A DNA stretch of 11,749 nucleotides from Pedosphaera sp. (GTDB lineage Bacteria > Verrucomicrobiota > Verrucomicrobiia > Limisphaerales > Pedosphaeraceae), in contig JAQGOT010000067.1 in assembly GCA_028293465.1 (NCBI GenBank), forward strand, positions 1 through 11,749, read 5' to 3'. Positions 1 to 7,218 of the stretch are shown here, one piece after another (position 1 is the first letter of the stretch; every line of letters begins with the position of its first letter). The notes beneath the pieces were generated by a model. That model ran no database searches. It worked only from the letters and a program-made list of their open reading frames with translations, and had not been told where the DNA came from. The translations under genes were made by a program, and so were the position numbers.

Positions 1-1303
1 CGGTGGAGGTTTGAATGCCTGCCGTGAAGAAATACTTCATTTCAAAGATTCCCTGCGGCGTCTGCATGTACTTGCCCGAAACGGCGCGGCTGACCGTCGT
101 TTCATGCACCCCAACCACCTCGGCCACTTGGACCATGGTCAGCGGCTTGAGAAAAGCAACTCCCTTTTCCATGAACTCGCGCTGGCGCTTCACGATCTCC
201 ATGCCGATGTTCAAAATCGTCTGTTGACGCTGATGGAGGCTCTTGATCAAAAATTTGCCCGCCCGAATCTTCTCCCGGATGTAATTCAACACCTCTGTCG
301 AGTTCCCGGATTGTGCCATCAAATCTTTGTAGGTATTGCTGATCCGCAAATGGGGAATTTGCTCATTATTGGTCGTCACAATGAAATCATCCCCCGCCTT
401 GTGCACGAACACCTCCGGCAAAATGTATTGGTTATTGTCCGAAAGAAAAGCCCTGCCAGGTCGCGGCTCGAGTCGGCCAATCCGACCAATGGCGTCCTGG
501 ACGTCCTCTACGGTCAGGCCGATGCCCCGCGCGATTTCCGGGATGCGCCGTTTGCCCAGCGCTTCCATGTAATCCCTGATGATGCGATACTCGACCGAGT
601 CCTGCTCGCCCGCCCGCTCCAGTTGCCGCATGAGGCACTCCTGAAGGTCGCGCGCCCCCACGCCGGGAGGATCGAAAGTCTGAACCACCTGCAATACCGC
701 CTGAATCTTGTCGGCCGGGATGTTCGTGGAAAAGGCCAGTTCATCGATATTGGCCTTCAAATAGCCATGGTCATCGATATTCCCGATGAGCATCTCCGCG
801 ATCGGCCGTTGCTCCTCGGTCAAGGTGGATTCCCGAGCCTGCTCCAAAAGCACCTCCTGAAGCGAGGTTCCAGCCACGAGCGAATCAAACATGAACTGCC
901 GCTTTTCTTCGTCCTCGGCCGTTTGCCGCATGGGCATATTGCTCTGGGCAAAATGGTCGCGCCATTCCTGGTCAAGCTGTGAAAGGCGCTCAAACTCCGC
1001 CAGAAAATCGTCCCCTGATTCCGCGTTGGGCTTTTCGGTGGCGGGATCGAATGTCACGTCCGACGGCGGTTCAGCCGGATCGACCGCTTCCGGCGAGTCG
1101 TCCTCGTCTCCCTTCACCTTCTCGCTCTGTTCGGTGTCCGCTACCGCCACCTCTTCCAGAACGGGATTCTGTTGCAACTCCTGCTCCACCAATGCTTTCA
1201 ATTCAAGCGTCGGCGCCTGTAACAACGCCAGCGATTGCTGCATCTGCGGCGATAACACCAGCGACTGGGTCAAGCGCTGCGCCAACTGTAAACCTTGTGC
1301 CAT
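1..1303 (-). CDS. rpoN: RNA polymerase sigma-54 factor RpoN (3' end outside window)
   Basis: Sigma-54 directs RNA polymerase core to -24/-12 promoters opened by AAA+ activators, classically for nitrogen control, motility and envelope functions. I read it by translating the minus strand from the ATG at 1303; 434 codons are open to the window edge. Region I is clear at residues 1-50 (rich in Gln and Leu, LSPQMQQSLALLQ, then ELQQNPVLEE). An acidic region II follows (about 51-110), with a long core-binding region containing FDPPGVGARDLQECL near 205-220. The helix-turn-helix lies near 390-405 (VAEVVGVHETTVSRAVSGKY), followed by the family-typical TPQGIFEMKYFF. The RpoN box (ARRTVAKYRE type) should lie in the roughly 50 missing residues. 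No strong Shine-Dalgarno precedes the ATG. It is divergent from the metallo-hydrolase gene across a 222-bp spacer that must hold both promoters; I could not assign them firmly. Confidence 0.96.
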   Translation of the reverse strand, partial: MAQGLQLAQRLTQSLVLSPQMQQSLALLQAPTLELKALVEQELQQNPVLEEVAVADTEQSEKVKGDEDDSPEAVDPAEPPSDVTFDPATEKPNAESGDDFLAEFERLSQLDQEWRDHFAQSNMPMRQTAEDEEKRQFMFDSLVAGTSLQEVLLEQARESTLTEEQRPIAEMLIGNIDDHGYLKANIDELAFSTNIPADKIQAVLQVVQTFDPPGVGARDLQECLMRQLERAGEQDSVEYRIIRDYMEALGKRRIPEIARGIGLTVEDVQDAIGRIGRLEPRPGRAFLSDNNQYILPEVFVHKAGDDFIVTTNNEQIPHLRISNTYKDLMAQSGNSTEVLNYIREKIRAGKFLIKSLHQRQQTILNIGMEIVKRQREFMEKGVAFLKPLTMVQVAEVVGVHETTVSRAVSGKYMQTPQGIFEMKYFFTAGIQTST

Positions 1304-1525
1304 GCGACGTAATCTTAGAGATCGGCTTTAATAGCTCAAGCAAGAATTTGGTGTGATTTTTGCTTTCAGTTGGAATCGACCTGCCAGATTCCCGCAACCA
1401 ACCGTCGAAAGGCGACCTTTGCAGCAGCAAATGAGCCATCGAACGCCCGCGGATGTTCCCGCACCAAACCCTTCGCCCTCCGGAAATATATTGCCCCGGC
1501 GAACTCCGCCCACTACGGTGATGCT

Positions 1526-2341
1526 GTGGCCGTTCAACTCACGATTCTTGGCAGCGGCTCCAGCGGTAATTGTGCCTACTTGGAGACGCCCGAATCCCGC
1601 ATTCTCATCGATGCCGGGTTCAGCCTGCGTCAAATCCGCCAACGCCTGGCCACCATTGGCCGCGCGCCGGAAGGCCTCTCGGGCATCCTCATCACCCACG
1701 AGCACACCGACCATATCAACGGACTCACCGCCCTCTGCTCCAAGCTGAAGATTCCCATCTACTGCAACCGTCCCACCAAGGACGGCATCGAATGGCAGCT
1801 CAAGTCCCAATTTGATTGTCGAATCTTCGCCACCGGCGGCAGCTTTGAAGTCGGCGACGTCGTCGTTGACACCTTCAGCATCCCGCACGACGCCTCGGAT
1901 CCCGTCGGTTTTCTCCTGCACACGCCGGGCGGCAACATCGGCTTTCTGACTGATCTGGGCCATGCCACCAAGCTGGCGTTGGAACGCGTTCGCGCCGCCA
2001 ACATCCTCGTCTTGGAGGCCAACCACGACCTGAAACTCTTGCAGGATTCCAGCCGCCCTTGGAGTCTCAAGCAACGCATCGCCGGCCGCCACGGTCATCT
2101 CTCCAACACCGATGCCGCCGATGCCGCGCAGGAAATCATGTCCGCCGAATTGCGTCACCTCTATCTGGGCCATCTCAGCCGCGAATGCAACCGCCCCGAA
2201 CTCGCCCGCGATGTGGTCGTTGAGCGAATGGCAAAAATCGGCGCCACCCACGTCACCGTGGAACTCACTTCCCAGGCCGTCCCCTGCCCTACGCTGCACC
2301 TTGAGCATCAGCCCCGGTATCATCAAAAAACCCTGTTATAA
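1526..2341 (+). CDS. MBL-fold metallo-hydrolase, YycJ/WalJ family
   Basis: A metallo-beta-lactamase-fold protein of the YycJ/WalJ group, whose members are described as exonuclease-like hydrolases linked in Firmicutes to cell-wall and DNA-repair phenotypes; the substrate here is unknown. From the GTG at 1526 it is 271 aa, close to the usual length of about 265. Seen: N-terminal strand with LTILGSGSSGN, the metal-binding THEHTDHINGL (His58, His60, Asp62, His63), PHDASDPVGF, a TDLGH metal-ligand motif, an EANHD motif, then LKQRIAGRHGHLSN and YLGHLSREC, all in family order. The reading frame is open back to a TTG at 1370, but that extension has no family resemblance, so I chose the GTG just before the first conserved strand; no good Shine-Dalgarno is seen. 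The 3' end overlaps the end of convergent glnE by 19 bp. A long minus-strand frame over it is a shadow. Confidence 0.92.
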   Translation: MAVQLTILGSGSSGNCAYLETPESRILIDAGFSLRQIRQRLATIGRAPEGLSGILITHEHTDHINGLTALCSKLKIPIYCNRPTKDGIEWQLKSQFDCRIFATGGSFEVGDVVVDTFSIPHDASDPVGFLLHTPGGNIGFLTDLGHATKLALERVRAANILVLEANHDLKLLQDSSRPWSLKQRIAGRHGHLSNTDAADAAQEIMSAELRHLYLGHLSRECNRPELARDVVVERMAKIGATHVTVELTSQAVPCPTLHLEHQPRYHQKTLL

Positions 2342-5300
2342 ACCTTGCGGATCGCTTCCCGAAATTTCTTGAGCGCCCCGCGAAACTCCTCCGGCGTCCC
2401 GAAACCACACCGTACCGCCACGCGATAAAACGCGGCGTCATCATCCGGCAACACCGTTTCACCCTCGAAACTCCACCGCCTCAAAATCCCCTCCACCCGC
2501 CGTAACTGCCGGTAATTCTCGATCAACGAATGCGCATCCTTCCGCGCCAACACCCCCGTGTCGCGCGCCCTGATCAAGGCGCGTAACGTGTTCGCCTCGT
2601 GCCAGCCATTGGCGAGCGAGAGCGTTTGCGCGATGAACTCCGCGTCCATCAAGCCGCCGCTGCCGGTCTTGATCGCCAGCGCATCTTTTCCCGCCGGGGT
2701 CCGTTCCTTTTCGATCCGCTGCCGCATCTGTTGGATTCTCGTTTTCCAATCCGGCGCATACGCGGCCAAACCGCTCGTGATCACGCCCGCCGATCCCTTC
2801 TTTTGTGAACCGGTTTTCGCCGGGCCGTTCGCACCCGCACGAGAGCTGAAATTTCTGCTCAAATTTTCCGCTCGGAAATCCGTCAAGCTCGCCGCCATCG
2901 ACTGGAAATGCTCGCCGATCTCCATGTTCCCGGCCACCGGGCGGGTCCGTGAAATCGATTGGATCTCCCACAACTGCGCGCGGTGCCGATAGTAATTTTC
3001 ATACGCCTCCAGCGTGTTCACCAACAACCCTTTCTCGCCGTCGGGTCGCAAGCGTGCATCGGTGACGAACGCCACTCCCAGTTCCGTATGACTCGACAGC
3101 ATCTCCATCACCTCCACCGCGAGCCACTGCAGCTTCGGCAAATCCTTCGCCTTCGCTTCCGTCACAAAAATGATGTCCAGATCGGAACCGTAATTGATCT
3201 CCCCGCCGCCCAGCTTGCCCAACCCGAGGATCACCAGCGGCGAGCTCTTGATTTTATGGCTTCGCAGCACCATCTCCAGCGCATACTGCAAGCAAGCATC
3301 CGCCAGCGCGGAAAGCTCCACCAGGTTCTGCTCGAAATCCGCCACGCCCAAAATGTCGCGCAACCCGATGCGCATCAACTCCGCCTGGTGATACCGCCGC
3401 AACCACAGCCGTTGGTCAGGATCATTCCTGCCGTGCCGCAAATCCTCCAAGGTTTCCTCGGCCGTCTTCCGCTGACGCAGGCGTCCGCTCAGGACCAGTT
3501 CATCGACCAGGTCGGGCGAACGGATCGACGTCTCCGCCAGGAATTCCGAGCGATCGAACAGCAGCAGCAACAATTCGAACAACGAAGGATTGCTCGCCCA
3601 AGTTTCGAATAACATCGCCCGCGTCCCATAGGCGGTGATGAAGCTGTCCAACCGCGTCAGCACCCGGTCGGGATCGGAAAGCACCGGCGCTTTGGGATCG
3701 GAGCTGCGGGCTGGGCCGCCCTGCTGGGGGCATTTCGCGAAAAACCTTGGCAGTAATTGCAACGCCAGGTCCACCGTACGATTGCTGATGTGCCCGTAAC
3801 CCGGGCCATGCGCGAATTCCTTCAACATCCGCAGCGCCTGATCCACCTGTTTGAAGGAATGTTGTTCCAGAATCTTTTTCCACTCCGTTTCCGCCCCGTC
3901 GAAATCTCGCGGCAACGTGGATTGCGGTTCCGCTCCTTCAGCTCGCAACAGGCGGTCATACACCCGGCGCACATTCCGCGTCTGTCCAGCCCGCCCCGCC
4001 TCGAAAGCTTTCGCATTCGCAAATCCCATCAACGCCGCCAGCCGTTCCTGTGCGCTTCGGGAGACGGGAATGGTGTGCGTCTGCTGATTGTCCTCCATCT
4101 GCAGGCGATGCTCCACCTTCCGCAAAAACTCGTAAGCTTCCGTCAGCAACTGGGCTTCCTTGCCGGCCAGCAAATCATATTGCACCAGCTTTTCCAACGC
4201 CGGCAAGGTCTGCGCTCCCTGTAGAAACGGCAGCCGGCCCGCATTCAGCAACTGCAGCGTTTGCGCCACAAATTCTATTTCACGTATGCCACCCCGCCCG
4301 AGCTTCACGTTGCGGTCCAACTCGCCCGCCTTCACGACTTCGCTCTCAATGCGATCTTTCATCGCCGCTACTTCGCGCATGACTCCCTCGCCCAGCGACC
4401 GCGGATACCGGAACGGTTGGACCATCTCCAAAAACTCCGCTCCCAACGCCTGGTCACCCGCCGTGCATCGCGCTTTGATCAACATCATCCGCTCCCAGGT
4501 CTGGCCCCATTGCGCATAATAATTCTCGTAGCTCGCCAGCGATCTCACCAGCGGCCCGGCATCTCCCTCCGGCCGCAACCGCAGATCAATGCGATACAGC
4601 GCGCCCCCCTCCGCCATCTGGCTCACCTCCGCGATGAACATTTCCGCCAGTCGAATGAAGAACTGATGGTTGGAAACCGCCGTGGCCGGCGCCTTCCCCT
4701 TCCCCGGCGGCGTTTTGAAAACTTGTCCCTCCTCCGTATAGACGAAAAGCACATCGACATCGGAACTGTAATTCAGCTCCTGGCCGCCCAGTTTCCCCAT
4801 GCCGAGCACCGCAATACTGGTCCGCCCCCAGCGCCCCTCCGCATCCTGGTGATACGGCTGCCCCAACCGCCTGGCGAGTTGCTTTTGGCAGAGCTGCAAC
4901 ACCGCGCTCAAGCAGACGTCCGCCACATCGGAAATTTCCCGGATGATCTCCGTGACCCCTCCCAGGTGCGCCAGATCACGCGCCGCAATGCGCAACATCT
5001 CTCGCTGTTTGAAATCGCGTAACTGCGTAAACCCGGCCGCGTAATCCCCGGATTCTAGCAGGGGCGTCAGCCATTCATTCACCTCCCGGCGCAGTCCTTG
5101 TTCGCGGCGTGGATGTTGCAACAACTCCGGCGTGAGTAACGCCAGCAGCTCCGGTCGCAAAATCAAAACGTTGGTCAATGCTTGTGACCCGCTGAAGAGC
5201 GCGCAAATGATTCGCGCCTGCTCAGCCGATGCCGCCTCGAGCCCCGGGGCGGCACTGGTCGCCGCCAGCAATTCCAGGTGATGCCGAGCCCGTTGCGGGT

Positions 5301-5343
5301 CGGCGCTCTCCTTCAGAGCCTTGGTCCAAACCGGATTCTTCAT
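2323..5343 (-). CDS. glnE: Bifunctional glutamine synthetase adenylyltransferase/adenylyl-removing enzyme GlnE
   Basis: GlnE adds AMP to, and removes it from, a conserved tyrosine of glutamine synthetase, switching nitrogen assimilation off and on under PII control. From the ATG at 5343 it is 1006 aa; the E. coli enzyme is about 946. Two nucleotidyltransferase halves are visible. The N-terminal (deadenylylating) half has GMGKLGGQELNYSSDVDVLF at about 181-200, with metal-ligand Asp195 and Asp197. The C-terminal (adenylylating) half has GLGKLGGGEINYGSDLDIIF, with Asp721 and Asp723. Each is followed by the family's RLRPEGD or RLRPDGEKG and by a GGIREIEFVAQTLQL or GGLMDAEFIAQTLSL helix. The extra length includes a Gly/Ala/Ser/Lys-rich insert at about 829-859 and a Pro-rich stretch in the linker. 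The frame is open to 5415, but that start would overlap the upstream gene by 56 bp; the ATG at 5343 leaves 16 bp and is preferred. It is probably co-transcribed with the glycosyltransferase. Confidence 0.97.
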   Translation of the reverse strand: MKNPVWTKALKESADPQRARHHLELLAATSAAPGLEAASAEQARIICALFSGSQALTNVLILRPELLALLTPELLQHPRREQGLRREVNEWLTPLLESGDYAAGFTQLRDFKQREMLRIAARDLAHLGGVTEIIREISDVADVCLSAVLQLCQKQLARRLGQPYHQDAEGRWGRTSIAVLGMGKLGGQELNYSSDVDVLFVYTEEGQVFKTPPGKGKAPATAVSNHQFFIRLAEMFIAEVSQMAEGGALYRIDLRLRPEGDAGPLVRSLASYENYYAQWGQTWERMMLIKARCTAGDQALGAEFLEMVQPFRYPRSLGEGVMREVAAMKDRIESEVVKAGELDRNVKLGRGGIREIEFVAQTLQLLNAGRLPFLQGAQTLPALEKLVQYDLLAGKEAQLLTEAYEFLRKVEHRLQMEDNQQTHTIPVSRSAQERLAALMGFANAKAFEAGRAGQTRNVRRVYDRLLRAEGAEPQSTLPRDFDGAETEWKKILEQHSFKQVDQALRMLKEFAHGPGYGHISNRTVDLALQLLPRFFAKCPQQGGPARSSDPKAPVLSDPDRVLTRLDSFITAYGTRAMLFETWASNPSLFELLLLLFDRSEFLAETSIRSPDLVDELVLSGRLRQRKTAEETLEDLRHGRNDPDQRLWLRRYHQAELMRIGLRDILGVADFEQNLVELSALADACLQYALEMVLRSHKIKSSPLVILGLGKLGGGEINYGSDLDIIFVTEAKAKDLPKLQWLAVEVMEMLSSHTELGVAFVTDARLRPDGEKGLLVNTLEAYENYYRHRAQLWEIQSISRTRPVAGNMEIGEHFQSMAASLTDFRAENLSRNFSSRAGANGPAKTGSQKKGSAGVITSGLAAYAPDWKTRIQQMRQRIEKERTPAGKDALAIKTGSGGLMDAEFIAQTLSLANGWHEANTLRALIRARDTGVLARKDAHSLIENYRQLRRVEGILRRWSFEGETVLPDDDAAFYRVAVRCGFGTPEEFRGALKKFREAIRKVYNRVF

Positions 5344-5359
5344 TTGCAGAAAACCAAAA

Positions 5360-6322
5360 TTAAAGTCGAATCGTCTCCAGGGCAACCTGCACCCGTGGCG
5401 CTTTCGGCCTTCCATTGGCGCTCTTCAATGGCGTGAACAGGCCCCGCCAAAAGCCGACACCATATAGAACATGCGTTAACACAATCAGCGGAATGGTGCA
5501 CATCGCCGGCACCAGTCCGCCGCTCGCCGCCAGCACCACGGCTTGCACCACCACGGCCACCGCGTAAAAAGCCAGCGGCACAAGCCCCAACTTTCCGAGG
5601 AATGGCACGGCCAGCAGATAAACGCAAAACAGCGGCGGCACAAAGTTCGGCGCGGACCCCGGCGTGGGATGCAACCGAAATTGCTCCGCGCGCCCCCGTC
5701 CATAATTAAGCAGCATCTTCGCGAATGCTTTCAAACTGCTCCGCGGACGCCGATGCACAATCAACTGCGGATCATACAACAACTTGCCCCCTCGCTTTTG
5801 CATCTCGTCCATCAACGCGTTTTCTTCGTTCGGATACAGCGCTTCATCGAATCCCCCCAATTCGAGCAACGTCGCCTTGCGAGCCATCAGATTGCACAGG
5901 ATCAACTCTTTCTCACCCGTCTCGCGCAGCTTCCCCACCGCCGCATATCGGGCGTGACTCGAAAAGAACGCCAGCCGACTCGCGTGCACCAGCGCGAAGA
6001 CCTGTTCCAAAAACGGTGCCTCCGGCGGACACAGATTGGGACCGCCCAGCATCTGCACCTTGCCATCGCTGAAAGCCCCGACCGCCCGGCGCAGGTTACC
6101 CGCCGGCGGCACCGAATCGTCATCGAGAAAATAAATCAACTCACCCCGCGCCGCCCGGATCGCCTCATTTCGCTGAACCGAAGGCTGCTTGCCCCTGGCC
6201 ACGATGATCTCTAACCGCTCCTTGGGATAATCTAGTGCGCGACTGGCCGTAACCGCCGCGACTTCCGCCTGGTTGGGGCGGGCGGCAATCAAGACGGAGA
6301 CGCTCGGTAACGTTTGGCTCAC
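5360..6322 (-). CDS. Membrane-anchored family 2 glycosyltransferase
   Basis: A GT-A fold transferase that probably moves a sugar from a nucleotide donor to a lipid or polysaccharide acceptor at the inner membrane face; donor and acceptor cannot be read. From the GTG at 6322 it is 320 aa. It opens with the GT2 strand SVSVLIAARPN. The metal-binding FLDDDS has Asp67-69, the acceptor-side GGFDEALYPNEENALMDEM falls near 156-175, and a basic HRRPRSSLKAFAKMLLNYGRGR follows. Roughly three hydrophobic segments lie near 230-300, then a short basic tail. The frame can be extended to a TTG at 6364, but those codons read into the heptamer repeat and look non-family; a GTG at 6343 is another option. The start is therefore uncertain, and no Shine-Dalgarno decides it. 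It is the middle gene of a minus-strand run, 16 bp before glnE. Confidence 0.85.
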   Translation of the reverse strand: MSQTLPSVSVLIAARPNQAEVAAVTASRALDYPKERLEIIVARGKQPSVQRNEAIRAARGELIYFLDDDSVPPAGNLRRAVGAFSDGKVQMLGGPNLCPPEAPFLEQVFALVHASRLAFFSSHARYAAVGKLRETGEKELILCNLMARKATLLELGGFDEALYPNEENALMDEMQKRGGKLLYDPQLIVHRRPRSSLKAFAKMLLNYGRGRAEQFRLHPTPGSAPNFVPPLFCVYLLAVPFLGKLGLVPLAFYAVAVVVQAVVLAASGGLVPAMCTIPLIVLTHVLYGVGFWRGLFTPLKSANGRPKAPRVQVALETIRL

Positions 6323-6347
6323 AGCCAGTAAGGTAAAGTTCACCGGC

Positions 6348-6392
6348 CAAAGTTCAAAGTTCAAAGTTCAAAGTTCAAAGTTCAAAGTTCAA
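6348..6392. repeat. Heptamer tandem repeat, CAAAGTT x 6.4
   Basis: Six perfect head-to-tail copies of CAAAGTT (6348-6389) plus a partial CAA. It lies between the 111-aa gene and the glycosyltransferase. The stop codon of the former (6389-6391) is made by the first unit in its reading direction. On the minus strand each unit carries TTGA, so a TTG start and a TGA stop overlap every 7 bases, putting stops in all three frames. Confidence 0.95.
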
Positions 6393-6724
6393 GCCCCCGG
6401 TTCCGGGGGAAAATACCATTCATCTTGATGCTCCTTTGAAAGGAAGTACCGCACATCCATTTCCGCCGCCAGGGCGGGAGTATCATTCTCCATCTTTGAA
6501 ATATGCTCGTCGTACCCTCGCTTCATGGCGTAAATCACCTTCACCACCTCCCACGCCTGATCCGTTCCCGCCACTTCGGCAATCCGGGACGTCACGTAGT
6601 TTTCCAGGCCTTCCAAGTAACCGTATTGAAAATGCCGGAACCGGCGCAACTGCTTCACCGCAGATTTGAGAGCATCCAGCCTGCATTCGATCCTCGACAG
6701 ATACTTGGACTTGTTTTTTGCCAT
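6389..6724 (-). CDS. Hypothetical protein, 111 aa, helical and charged
   Basis: I do not recognise this protein. From the ATG at 6724 it is 111 aa, soluble, with no signal peptide or membrane segment. The N-terminus is basic (MAKNKSKYLSRIECRLDALK), and residues about 8-80 look mostly helical with regularly spaced Leu, Ile and aromatic residues. The C-terminus ends in an aromatic, acidic patch (EWYFPPEPGA). Support that it is real: an AGGAG Shine-Dalgarno at 6736-6740, 11 nt before the ATG and one of the clearest in the window; protein-like composition; and co-direction with the glycosyltransferase and glnE. Its stop lies in the heptamer repeat. It could be the first gene of a three-gene transcript. 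Function unknown. Confidence 0.7.
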   Translation of the reverse strand: MAKNKSKYLSRIECRLDALKSAVKQLRRFRHFQYGYLEGLENYVTSRIAEVAGTDQAWEVVKVIYAMKRGYDEHISKMENDTPALAAEMDVRYFLSKEHQDEWYFPPEPGA

Positions 6725-6778
6725 CTATAATATTTCTCCTGATCAGTTAATTCGTTGGAGCTTGAGCCCCGGAGATCC

Positions 6779-6823
6779 CCCACAAGTCCCATCCTTCCCA
6801 TTCCTCCCATTAATCTCATTTTT
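6779..6823. repeat. Degenerate 9-bp tandem repeat, about 5 units
   Basis: Five nonamers in register: CCCACAAGT, CCCATCCTT, CCCATTCCT, CCCATTAAT, CTCATTTTT. On the minus strand they would read as a repeated Met-Gly-Xaa pattern, but no gene-like context supports translation. Confidence 0.7.
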
Positions 6824-6870
6824 GACGCCCCGCCTTGGCCTGCGTCTCCTTTTTCCGTCCCCGCCCTCAC

Positions 6871-6910
6871 AACTTGGATTAGCTTGGATTTGCCTTGATT
6901 GGCCTGAATT
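6871..6910. repeat. Degenerate 10-bp tandem repeat, 4 units
   Basis: Four decamers in register: AACTTGGATT, AGCTTGGATT, TGCCTTGATT, GGCCTGAATT. The drift is progressive, with the last bases (ATT) kept in all. Confidence 0.65.
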
Positions 6911-6976
6911 CGACACTTGGCCGCGCGCCAGCATCCTGGATTCACCGCGATCCCGAATCGCCCACCGTCAAACTTG

Positions 6977-7026
6977 GGTCATTGGACATTGGTTATTATT
7001 TGGGCCTTAGTCATTCGTCATTGACC
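6977..7026. repeat. Degenerate heptamer repeat (GGTCATT type), split block
   Basis: Three units in tandem (GGTCATT, GGACATT, GGTTATT at 6977-6997), a 12-base interruption, then GTCATTC and GTCATTG at 7010-7023. The block begins with GGTCA and ends with TGACC, so its ends could pair. Confidence 0.6.
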
Positions 7027-7061
7027 AGTTCCCCTTGGTTGCTCCCCACCCCCCTTTTCTT

Positions 7062-7106
7062 CTTTCGCGGCTAAAAACCCCCTCCCTCCTTCGCGGTCTC
7101 CGCGAC
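7062..7106. repeat. TTCGCGG direct repeat with a compact hairpin
   Basis: TTCGCGG occurs at 7064-7070 and again at 7090-7096, separated by a C/A-rich stretch. The second copy forms a perfect hairpin: TCGCGG (7091-7096), loop TCT, CCGCGA (7100-7105). From memory, similar wording is common in intergenic DNA of Verrucomicrobiota; this was not checked. Confidence 0.5.
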
Positions 7107-7218
7107 TTGGCGCAGCGTCCCATTCCCGACTCGAAACGGCACTATCCTGGAAATTTTTCACGATGCTCGAACAAACGAGAGTTTTCAAACCGCGTGAGTT
7201 CTTGTAACCTTCCTGGAT

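Larger units (their letters stand above)
6742..7218. other. Gene-poor spacer with a mosaic of short repeats
   Basis: This stretch of 477 bp lies between the start of the 111-aa gene and the MFS gene, which are divergent, so it must hold their promoters. I see no convincing coding region: the open frames are short, on competing strands and low in complexity. It contains four separate degenerate repeat blocks (6779-6823, 6871-6910, 6977-7026, 7062-7106), listed separately. No confident -35/-10 pair was found. Confidence 0.75.

Noticed and set aside
11..982. Open frame of 323 codons on the plus strand
   Set aside because: It is the antisense shadow of rpoN, whose minus-strand translation matches all sigma-54 regions.
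1304..1360. Sigma-70 promoter for rpoN (TTGCTT then TCTAAG)
   Set aside because: The -10 match is poor and the spacing is 18; not firm enough to list as a feature.
1328..2326. Open frame of 332 codons on the minus strand
   Set aside because: Gly/Ala/Asp-rich shadow of the YycJ-type gene; it has no family motifs, while the plus strand has a full set.
6655..6945. Minus-strand frame with Met-Gly repeats (GGMGRMGLVG)
   Set aside because: It arises from the degenerate 9-bp repeat and overlaps the 111-aa gene; there is no gene-like remainder.
6348..7106. CRISPR array
   Set aside because: Repeat units are 7-10 bp, tandem and without spacers of even length; no cas genes in the window.
7145..7218. 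Promoter before the MFS gene (TTTTCA, 17 bp, TAACCT)
   Set aside because: Only about half of the -10 bases match and the 5' UTR would be very short.
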